DNA of 64,000 nucleotides from an uncultured Rubripirellula sp. (GTDB lineage Bacteria; Planctomycetota; Planctomycetia; Pirellulales; Pirellulaceae), in the NCBI GenBank assembly GCA_938075415.1, contig CALJHC010000003.1, positions 620,001 to 684,000 of the forward strand. The letters are read 5' to 3'. The notes under the pieces were generated by a model. It did not search any database and was not told where the DNA came from. It saw only the letters and a program-made list of their open reading frames with translations. Below, piece by piece: positions 56,941 to 64,000 of the stretch (its first letter is position 1; each line of letters starts with the position of its first letter). Both the position numbers and the translations under genes were made by a program.

Positions 56941-59900
56941 ATGCATCGAAGTCTTCTCATTTTAGTTACTTGCCATTATTTAGCGATGATGAGTTGGGCG
57001 GACGAGAACGAATGGAAACTAAAACCGCTGCGATACAATCAGCAGAATCTTTCAGTCGATCTAGGTGTTGGATTATGGGCCTGGCCAATGCCGCTGGACT
57101 ACGACAGCGATGGTGACATCGATCTGCTTGTTGCCTGCCCAGACAAACCATCCAACGGTGTGTTCTTCTTCGAGAACCCAACACAAGACGCCAGCATCAA
57201 GCTTCCAGTCTTTAAGGCGGGTGTGCGATTAGGAAATGCTGGCCACAACTACCAGATTAGCTACACACAGAACACACCTCGAATTCTCAAGCCTGGGTAT
57301 GAATTCCAACGCGACCAAGAGACCGGTCAATTCAACTTTTCGTCACCAACAAAAATCTACCCCCGAACGAATGTCCATCAAAACTCCGTGCGCGGCAACA
57401 TGTGGCGTTACGTTGATTATGACGGGGACGGTGACCGAGACATCATCATCGGCGCTGGTGATTGGACGGACTATGGATGGGATCACGCATACGATAGCCA
57501 GGGACAGTGGCAAAATGGGCCTCTGCATGGATACGTTTATTTGATCCAGAACGATGGAAACGATCAGCAACCTGACTATGATTCGTCTCCCAAAAGGTTG
57601 CAGGCGGGCGGAAGCGACATTGACGTTTATGGTTGGCCCTCACCTAGCTTCGGTGACTTTGATGGCGACGCTGACCTCGACATCATCTGTGGTGAATTCC
57701 TGGATGGCTTCACCTATTTTGAAAACGAAGGCACTCGGTCAAAACCGATTTACGCGGCCGCAAAAAAACTGCTTGGCAGCAATCATCAACCGCTGACGAT
57801 GGAACTACAGATGATTACTCCAACCGCATTTGACTGGGATCAAGATGGTGATCTTGACCTGATTGTTGGTGACGAGGACGGACGCGTGGCTCTAGTGGAA
57901 AACCTGACGCCCAGCGATCAAAGCAATGCTGGACGCACTCCCCAATTCGCTAATCCCATTTACTTTCAGCAAGAAGCTGACACCCTGAAATTTGGAGCCT
58001 TAGCGACTCCCTTCGCTTTCGATTGGGATCATGACGGTGACGAAGATATCCTTTGCGGAAACACGGCTGGACATATTGGCTGGTTTGAGCACCTAGGTAA
58101 AACCGCCAGCGGTGAGCCCATCTGGTCTGCACCGAAAAATCTGTATCACCTGAAAACTAAAAACGGAAAGACTGACAACCAAAGTCGTGAACCGTTTCGA
58201 ATTCTTGCCGGTACCAACGGATCAATCCAAGGGCCTTGTGAGGCAAAATGGGGATATACCACCCTCAGCGTTGCCGATTTGAATACTGATGGGATCCCCG
58301 AAATTATTCACAACTCAATCTGGTCCAGAATTGGCATTCTCCAACAACACGGCTTAGACCTGATTGACGTGCCGTCTGAATTCGGCCCCGCTGAACAAGG
58401 ACCATCTTGGTACTGGTGGAACGCGCACGAGCCAGATGCACTAACACAATGGAGAACAACACCTTTCGCAATCGATTTTGACAGAGACGACTCCGTTGAT
58501 CTTGTCGCACTAGATCAGGAAGGTTTCTTAACCCTCAGAAAACAGGGACAAGCGGCTGTGCGAATCTTTCATGACGAAGATGAAAAGCCAATTCGACTCA
58601 ATTCAAAGACAGCCGGAGGTTCAGGACGCGTCAAGCTGTCAGTTGCGGATTGGGATAATGATGGCCGACTTGACATCATCGTGAATTCCGAGAATGCATT
58701 GTGGTATCGAAACTGCGAATCCCGTGGATCAAAGATCATTTTAAAGAAGGTTGGCAATTTGGCGAAACGCAATGTTGCTGGCCACACTTCCAGTCCAGCA
58801 GTTTGTGACTTTGACAAAGACGGCAATCTGGATCTGCTTGTGGGCGCCGAAAATGGTCGCATCTACCATATCCTTCACCAAGATTGTGTTCAGTTCAAAC
58901 CAGGTCAACTTGAAGCAAGATTGCCGTTGCCAAAGGAAGCTCCTGCCTTTCCAGGATACGTGAAAGATGAATTTGTTTTCACAAAAGCAAGTTTTCCTCA
59001 ATGTCACGCATCAACAATTTGCGAAACCTCGCGAGGCTTAGTCGTCGCTTGGTTTGGTGGTACCAGAGAAAAAGACAAGGATGTGGGAATATGGGTCAGC
59101 TATCACGATGGCTCGCGCTGGTCATCGCCCAAAGAGTGGGCCAATGGAATACAGCACAGCGAACTGAGGCACCCTTGCTGGAATCCAGTCCTCTACCAAC
59201 CGCCAGGAAATAGCCCGACCTTACTGTTTTTCAAAGTGGGTCCCGATCCACGCAGCTGGTGGGGAGAGATGATGGTAAGCCATGATCGAGGTCGGACGTT
59301 CCGTGACCGCGTCCGATTACCAGAAACCATTGACGGTCCAGTGCGATGCAAACCAATTCAACTACAGGGTGGAACGCTTTTATCAGGCTCATCAACGGAA
59401 TACGATGGATGGCGAGTTCATTTTGAAAAGGTCTCATTAGCTGGAGGGCGTCCAGATGGAATTTGGGAACGCATTGGACCCATCAATACCAAGGAAGAAT
59501 TTAATGCAATTCAACCCACATTCCTCAAACATAGCGACGGTAGAATTCAGGTTCTTTGCAGGACGAAGGAAGGGGTTGTCAGCACCTCCTACACGGCAGA
59601 TGAGGGTGAGACGTGGACCAAAATGGTGGCGACAAATCTCCCCAATCCAAATTCTGGAATTGACGCGGTCACATTAGCTGATGGCCGACACCTGCTGATC
59701 TACAATCACTTGGGTTCAGGAAGCACAGGTTGGGGAAGACGCGGACTTCTTAATCTGGCGATTTCTGATGATGGTGTTGAGTGGCGAAAAGCTGCAATAC
59801 TCGAACAAGAAGCAAAAGCCGAGTTCAGTTACCCCGCCATGATCCAAGCAAGTGATGGCATGATTCACATTTCCTACACATGGAAACGGCAACGCATTAA

Positions 59901-59976
59901 ACACGTTGTTGTTGATCCAAAAGAAATCGAGGTCGGTGACATCCTTGATCAAACCGACTGGGACAGCGTTCCCTAA
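56941..59976 (+). CDS. Secreted FG-GAP/VCBS repeat protein fused to a sialidase-like domain
   Basis: A 1011-residue exported protein with a signal peptide at its start. Residues about 40-650 contain at least nine Ca2+-loop repeats of the form DxDxDGxxDhhhG (for example DYDSDGDIDLLV, DWDQDGDLDLIVG, DFDKDGNLDLLVG) that build an integrin-like propeller. Residues about 680-1010 form a sialidase/BNR-like domain with ICETSRGLVVAWFGGTRE and Asp-box segments SHDRGRTF and TADEGETW. A glycan-binding or glycan-cleaving surface protein is likely. The ATG at 56941 directly precedes the signal peptide and is preferred to 56908. Confidence 0.85.
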   Translation: MHRSLLILVTCHYLAMMSWADENEWKLKPLRYNQQNLSVDLGVGLWAWPMPLDYDSDGDIDLLVACPDKPSNGVFFFENPTQDASIKLPVFKAGVRLGNAGHNYQISYTQNTPRILKPGYEFQRDQETGQFNFSSPTKIYPRTNVHQNSVRGNMWRYVDYDGDGDRDIIIGAGDWTDYGWDHAYDSQGQWQNGPLHGYVYLIQNDGNDQQPDYDSSPKRLQAGGSDIDVYGWPSPSFGDFDGDADLDIICGEFLDGFTYFENEGTRSKPIYAAAKKLLGSNHQPLTMELQMITPTAFDWDQDGDLDLIVGDEDGRVALVENLTPSDQSNAGRTPQFANPIYFQQEADTLKFGALATPFAFDWDHDGDEDILCGNTAGHIGWFEHLGKTASGEPIWSAPKNLYHLKTKNGKTDNQSREPFRILAGTNGSIQGPCEAKWGYTTLSVADLNTDGIPEIIHNSIWSRIGILQQHGLDLIDVPSEFGPAEQGPSWYWWNAHEPDALTQWRTTPFAIDFDRDDSVDLVALDQEGFLTLRKQGQAAVRIFHDEDEKPIRLNSKTAGGSGRVKLSVADWDNDGRLDIIVNSENALWYRNCESRGSKIILKKVGNLAKRNVAGHTSSPAVCDFDKDGNLDLLVGAENGRIYHILHQDCVQFKPGQLEARLPLPKEAPAFPGYVKDEFVFTKASFPQCHASTICETSRGLVVAWFGGTREKDKDVGIWVSYHDGSRWSSPKEWANGIQHSELRHPCWNPVLYQPPGNSPTLLFFKVGPDPRSWWGEMMVSHDRGRTFRDRVRLPETIDGPVRCKPIQLQGGTLLSGSSTEYDGWRVHFEKVSLAGGRPDGIWERIGPINTKEEFNAIQPTFLKHSDGRIQVLCRTKEGVVSTSYTADEGETWTKMVATNLPNPNSGIDAVTLADGRHLLIYNHLGSGSTGWGRRGLLNLAISDDGVEWRKAAILEQEAKAEFSYPAMIQASDGMIHISYTWKRQRIKHVVVDPKEIEVGDILDQTDWDSVP

Positions 59977-60153
59977 AAAAACCGATTTGGCCGGTTCAGG
60001 AAAAGAGTTGCTCCTACAGGAAACCTGGAAATTTCTTTGGTGGTCAGCCCGCCAGAAACGGCAAAAAAATCGGTTTCAAGGTTGCTCGGTTCATGAAATC
60101 GAATCGCTTTCAACTACTTTTCCCAACATCTACGTCCTTGAAGACACTCGGAC

Positions 60154-60474
60154 TTAAGAAGCGGCCTCTTTGTCCCGAACCCAAACTTGATCGTCTTGAA
60201 CTTTTACCTCAAAGCAGTCGACCTTGGTCTTGGGATTATCTTCCCAAGCTCCGTCTTTAATGCAAAAACGCCATGCATGCCAAGGACATGAAACAGCATC
60301 CCCCTCAAGGTACCCCTCAGCGAGGGATGCCCCCATATGGGGGCAAAGATCATCAATCGCGTACCAACCGTCCGATGTTCTGAAAACCGCCACCATCCGT
60401 CCATCAAAAACGACGGCTCGACCTTGGCCCAGCTCAAATTCGTCAACATTTCCCACGGATTCAAATTCGCTCAC
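60154..60474 (-). CDS. Rieske-type [2Fe-2S] ferredoxin
   Basis: A 106-residue protein with the complete cluster motif CPHMGA (C-x-H) and CPWHAW (C-x2-H) and no membrane anchor, so a soluble NirD/BphF-like electron carrier. It starts with GTG at 60474. Partner oxygenase or reductase genes are not adjacent, leaving its electron acceptor unknown. It is divergent from the radical SAM gene. Confidence 0.93.
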   Translation of the reverse strand: MSEFESVGNVDEFELGQGRAVVFDGRMVAVFRTSDGWYAIDDLCPHMGASLAEGYLEGDAVSCPWHAWRFCIKDGAWEDNPKTKVDCFEVKVQDDQVWVRDKEAAS

Positions 60475-60614
60475 GGTTCATCACCTTTCCTTATCAAATG
60501 AGTTCCCTTGCAGAACTTGGTACTTTTCCGACACACTTTAACGCGATGGGTCCTCTTACCCAACGTCTGATCGCATTCTCTGCATTACTTACCCCAAAGA
60601 CAGAATCTCTCGGG

Positions 60615-62453
60615 ATGATTAATCAACAACTCCGCCGAAAACTAGAATCACATGTTTGGCCACATGTTCAAACCCCCGCTCAATACGTTGGCGGAGAGCG
60701 TAACATTGTTGTGAAAGATCATCGATCACTCAAAGGGAAAGTCTGCCTGGGATTTCCAGATGCCTACACAATTGGCATGAGCCACCACGGCCTTCAGGTT
60801 CTCTATTCCCTCATCAATCGTCTAGAGGATTGGTGTGCAGAACGTGTTTTTACGCCTTGGCCGGATATGGAGGCGTTACTTAGGCAACATAACATGCCCC
60901 TATACAGCCTCGAGACCTTTACACCGTTGTCAGACTTTGATGTTATCGGCTTGTCCTTGCAGTACGAAATCAGCTCTCCCAATGTTCTGACGATGCTGGA
61001 TCTCGGCGGAATTCCGCTCGAAGCCAAAGATCGTACAATGTCCGATCCACTGGTACTGGCTGGTGGACCTTGCTGTCAGAATCCAGAGCCAATGGCCGAC
61101 TTCTTCGACGTCATGATCGCAGGTGATGGGGAGCCAGTTCTGCCAGAAATCTGCGAACGATGGCTAGAACTAAAAAAAGAGGTCCAACAAGACGACGGAG
61201 GCTTTGCCGAAGGTGAAATTGGTAGGCAACAGCGATCCGAGGCACTCGCCAAACTCGCGCAGAAAATTGAATGCGCCTACGTACCGCGATTTTACTCGCC
61301 TGAATACAAAGACGGTCGAATTGTTGCCCTGAATCGTACAAGAGATGATGTACCCGGAACAATCGCACCCAGTGTCATCAAAGATCTTGATTCAATACCG
61401 TTGCCCACCAAACCGATCGTACCCTACATCGAGTGTGTGCACGATCGAATTGCTGTCGAGATCATGCGGGGCTGCCCACACCTGTGCCGGTTTTGTCAGA
61501 GCACAGTGATCAAGCGTCCTCTTCGAATTCGAGAAGTCGAAACGATTGTCGAAGGTGCATTGGAAAGCTATCGAAATACGGGTTACAACGAAATCAGCAT
61601 CCTATCGCTTTCAAGTAGCGATTACCCTCATTTCGAACCCTTAGTTGAGCGGATGCATGAAGTCTTCAAGCCGCTTGGAGTCAATATCAGCGTACCCAGC
61701 CTACGTGTTAACGAGCAACTCAGAACACTTCCTATTTTGCTCGGTAGCGACCGACGCAGAAGTATGACGTTGGCGCCAGAGGTTGCTCGTGATGACATGC
61801 GGGAACAGATTAGAAAAAAAATCAAAAACAGTGATCTGGTTGAAGGTTGTCGCGTGGCTTTTCAGAATGGATTCGAAAGCATCAAACTCTACTTCATGTG
61901 TGGCCTGCCGGGTGAGCGTCCCATCGACCTCGATGGAATCATTGACCTCGCAGAGACGATCGCCAAAGTCGGCAAGGAAGAAACAGGTCGCTACGCCCGC
62001 GTTACTGCGAGTGTTTCAAATTTTGTTCCCAAATCCCATACACCTTATCAATGGAACGGGATGCAAAACCGCGAATACTTCAAATGGGCGCATCAATACT
62101 TGCGCGATCGCCGTCAAATCAGAAGTGTCACCGTAAAATGTCACGATATTGAAACCAGTCTTCTTGAGGGAGTTCTCAGTCGTGGTGACCGAAGAACTGG
62201 TAAAGCAATTCGTCTGGCTTGGGAACGTGGTGCAAGAATGGATGGCTGGACAGAGCATCTGGACCCACAGCGTTGGTGGAACGCCGTTGCTGATGCGGGA
62301 ATTGATGTCCAACAGCAGGTACACACCAAGTATGAATTGCTGGACAAACTTCCTTGGGACCACATGAATGTCAAATTTGGACGTGGGTATTTGGAAAAGG
62401 AGCAGGGAAGGGCAACCGTTCAACTGCAGGAACTAGCAAAAGTCTCGAGCTAG
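60615..62453 (+). CDS. TIGR03960-family radical SAM protein (B12-binding-like N-domain)
   Basis: A 612-residue radical SAM protein. The N-terminal 200 residues resemble a cobalamin-binding fold (PDAYTIGMSHHGLQVLY, then GPCCQNPEPMADF); the [4Fe-4S] motif is RGCPHLCRFCQ (CxxxCxxC) in the middle. Homologues in many bacteria precede a DUF2344 gene or are fused to it; no such gene follows here. The modification performed is unknown, though tRNA- or ribosome-linked roles are often proposed. The ATG at 60615 begins the conserved part; an ATG at 60498 would add 39 unconserved-looking residues. Confidence 0.88.
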   Translation: MINQQLRRKLESHVWPHVQTPAQYVGGERNIVVKDHRSLKGKVCLGFPDAYTIGMSHHGLQVLYSLINRLEDWCAERVFTPWPDMEALLRQHNMPLYSLETFTPLSDFDVIGLSLQYEISSPNVLTMLDLGGIPLEAKDRTMSDPLVLAGGPCCQNPEPMADFFDVMIAGDGEPVLPEICERWLELKKEVQQDDGGFAEGEIGRQQRSEALAKLAQKIECAYVPRFYSPEYKDGRIVALNRTRDDVPGTIAPSVIKDLDSIPLPTKPIVPYIECVHDRIAVEIMRGCPHLCRFCQSTVIKRPLRIREVETIVEGALESYRNTGYNEISILSLSSSDYPHFEPLVERMHEVFKPLGVNISVPSLRVNEQLRTLPILLGSDRRRSMTLAPEVARDDMREQIRKKIKNSDLVEGCRVAFQNGFESIKLYFMCGLPGERPIDLDGIIDLAETIAKVGKEETGRYARVTASVSNFVPKSHTPYQWNGMQNREYFKWAHQYLRDRRQIRSVTVKCHDIETSLLEGVLSRGDRRTGKAIRLAWERGARMDGWTEHLDPQRWWNAVADAGIDVQQQVHTKYELLDKLPWDHMNVKFGRGYLEKEQGRATVQLQELAKVSS

Positions 62454-63059
62454 CCGAGCAATTCTCAAGCTCAGCGGGAAAAGCATTTTTTTGGAAGCGG
62501 AACGGTGATTCGTCTCAAAAAGGGGATGCAACCGTCACAAAAAGATTTTCGGCCGAGAAACGATGTCAGACCTTTCGTCCAAATGCCGCTGCCCTATTTC
62601 AACAAAATTCGTTCGCCTTCCCGCACGACTGATGAACCATTCGCGTGATTTGCTATCATCGAAAAGTGATTTCATTCCTCAACCTCTCACCAAGCTGATT
62701 AATTGGTATATCGGTTGATCTCTCGCTCCATTCCGCGACCGATTCTTGGGGCATGTACTTCAGATTGATTGGCCAATCTTTTATCCACTTTCACTGAAGA
62801 CCCAGCCGGGAAGGGACGATACTCCCAGCTAGTTTCCGCAACTCTCGCGCTGAAAAGTCTCTTTTCGCTTACGGATTGCATCCTGGGACAAGGATCGCGG
62901 CGCTGTCGACCGACGCGGAAACGCCACTAACCCCCTCTGTTGGGAGTAAATGTGGTTCGGTCACCGTTGCGCTTACGCTTCCTCTAGAAATGATGTCCAC
63001 CTTTTTGGTAGGACTAGTATCTAGTGGAGATTCTCGTCCCTCTTGGGAGCAATTTGATT
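62454..63059. other. Gene-poor region upstream of flgM
   Basis: About 600 bp with no supported gene. It contains a 12-bp perfect palindrome GATTGGCCAATC (62767-62778), a small inverted repeat ACTAG-TAT-CTAGT (about 63012-63024) 36-48 bp before flgM, and a T7 run at 62487-62493 without a strong stem. No sigma-28-type promoter could be recognised. Confidence 0.4.
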
Positions 63060-63362
63060 ATGCAGATTTACGGCCCTTTTCGGGTTTCAACCAACCAGCC
63101 AGTTTCTTCGGCAAACCGCGTTCAGCCGCAAAAGCCGCCTGAAACCTTGGCGAAACCAACCGCGACCCCGGTTGATCAGCTGGAACTTTCCAGCAACACC
63201 AGCGAAGTCAATCGACTTCAAAACACGGCCGAATTGACCAACGGGGGGGAAATTCGCATTGAACGCGTCGCTGAATTGCGTCGTCAAATCGCGAATGGAA
63301 GTTATGAGACTCCAGAAAAACTGGATGTCGCTTTGGATCGACTCCTCGACCAATTTGCATAA
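63060..63362 (+). CDS. flgM: Anti-sigma-28 factor FlgM
   Basis: A 100-residue protein. The C-terminal half IRIERVAELRRQIANGSYETPEKLDVALDRLLDQFA matches the FlgM domain that holds sigma-28 (FliA) until the hook is complete, after which FlgM is secreted; the Gln/Pro-rich N-terminus is typically disordered. The ATG at 63060 has GGGAG about 11 bp upstream and is preferred over 63024. No other flagellar gene is adjacent; fliN-fliO is 21 kb away. Confidence 0.88.
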   Translation: MQIYGPFRVSTNQPVSSANRVQPQKPPETLAKPTATPVDQLELSSNTSEVNRLQNTAELTNGGEIRIERVAELRRQIANGSYETPEKLDVALDRLLDQFA

Positions 63363-63506
63363 CATTGCACCCCGCCTCAAAGATGGGGGGGGGATAATCT
63401 TGGCGTCGGTCTAGAATAAGAATACGTCGATAACGTTCCAGGAAATTTTTCTGCGAACGTTCGCCGTATCCGAGGTTCCAATGTTGTCTCTTTGCGCCCC
63501 AATGCT

Positions 63507-64000
63507 GTGACGAATTCCTCTGAATCGCTTGAACCGCTTAGCGTCTCGCTCTCTCCACAAGAGCGGTTCGAGGAATACTTGCAGACCCGAGGCTTGCGTC
63601 AAACGAATCAGCGAAAGTTCCTGATCGACGCAGTTTTTCAGGAACACGATCATTTTGACGCGGACGAACTCATCGATCGTCTTCCGAGACGTGGAGAGAA
63701 AAACTATGTCAGTTCCGCCACAGTGTACCGAACGCTTCGTGAGTTCGTGGATGCTGGTCTGCTGAAGAGTTTTCAACTTGACGGGCGTACCGTCTACGAA
63801 CTGGACTATGGGTACCCGCAGCACGACCATCTTTACTGCACCGTTTGCAGACAGCTCATTGAATTTCAAAGCCGTGAGTTGATGTCGATACGAGACGATG
63901 TTGCTTCGGAGAAAGGCTTTCGGGTCTCAGGTCACCGCATGATTATTCAAGGTATCTGCCGTGCATGCGGTAAACTTCGAAGGAAGAAACGAAAGCAAGA
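63507..64000 (+). CDS. Fur-family transcriptional regulator (3' end missing)
   Basis: A ferric-uptake-regulator-type repressor truncated by the window end after about 164 codons, close to its natural end judging by the basic tail. The winged helix (LRQTNQRKFLIDAVF ... SSATVYRTLREFVDAGLL), the metal-binding HDHLYCTVC and a final CRAC pair for structural zinc are present. Which metal or peroxide it senses (Fur, Zur or PerR) cannot be decided. The start is GTG at 63507, the only start in frame before the conserved region. It lies 144 bp after flgM. Confidence 0.9.
   Translation, partial: MTNSSESLEPLSVSLSPQERFEEYLQTRGLRQTNQRKFLIDAVFQEHDHFDADELIDRLPRRGEKNYVSSATVYRTLREFVDAGLLKSFQLDGRTVYELDYGYPQHDHLYCTVCRQLIEFQSRELMSIRDDVASEKGFRVSGHRMIIQGICRACGKLRRKKRKQ

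Overview
The window reads as chromosomal DNA of a planctomycete, most likely a Rhodopirellula/Pirellula-like member of the Pirellulales. The basis is gene content: a secreted PVC-type protein with HEAT-like repeats and a terminal CxxCH cytochrome domain, Tat-secreted sugar isomerase and terpene-cyclase-like proteins, an FG-GAP/sialidase fusion, a tail-anchored Ser/Thr kinase, an FHA protein, a PQQ-type beta-propeller, and many small transcription units on both strands separated by long gaps. Placement below phylum is inference. I see no tRNA, rRNA, CRISPR array, transposase, integrase or phage gene.

Layout. 1-6.3 kb: 3' part of ftsH, rsgA, then a convergent MoxR-ATPase/VWA pair. 6.8-11.5 kb: Hyi-type isomerase, a large secreted alpha/beta-hydrolase-like protein lacking the nucleophile serine, and an FHA protein. 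12.1-14.5 kb: gcvT-gcvH-lipoate ligase without gcvP. 14.6-19.1 kb: secreted protein, DJ-1/PfpI protein, and a two-gene unit made of a degenerate CpsD/ParA-like P-loop protein and a single-pass membrane protein that share a DSIPAP motif. 19.8-29.6 kb: metH, the PVC cytochrome protein and rnr. 30-36.4 kb: envelope genes (GT39-like membrane protein, GT2, YejM-like 5-TM sulfatase-fold protein, PlsC-type acyltransferase). 36.5-41 kb: Ser/Thr kinase facing a TIGR04282 transferase, thiO and a short flavoprotein. 41.6-45 kb: fliN-fliO alone, a frame-disrupted remnant and two ABC-2 permeases without an ATPase. 45-52 kb: Na+/solute symporter, ABC exporter, PQQ-propeller protein, cyclase-like protein. 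52-57 kb: mutM, trpB (no trpA), metallo-hydrolase, SDR. 57-64 kb: FG-GAP/sialidase, Rieske ferredoxin, TIGR03960 radical SAM protein, flgM and the 5' part of a Fur-family gene.

How genes fit together. Housekeeping functions (proteolysis, ribosome assembly, RNA decay, base-excision repair, one-carbon metabolism through MetH and the glycine cleavage proteins, Trp synthesis) are scattered as partial operons whose usual partners (gcvP, trpA, fliP/Q/R, an ABC ATPase) are not in the window. The clearest multi-gene themes are envelope building at 30-36 kb and flagellar genes at 41.6 and 63 kb. The strongest candidates for something undescribed are the P-loop/membrane pair at 16.7-19.1 kb and the YejM-like protein with a HEAT-like tail. 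Several near-perfect palindromes sit in promoter regions.
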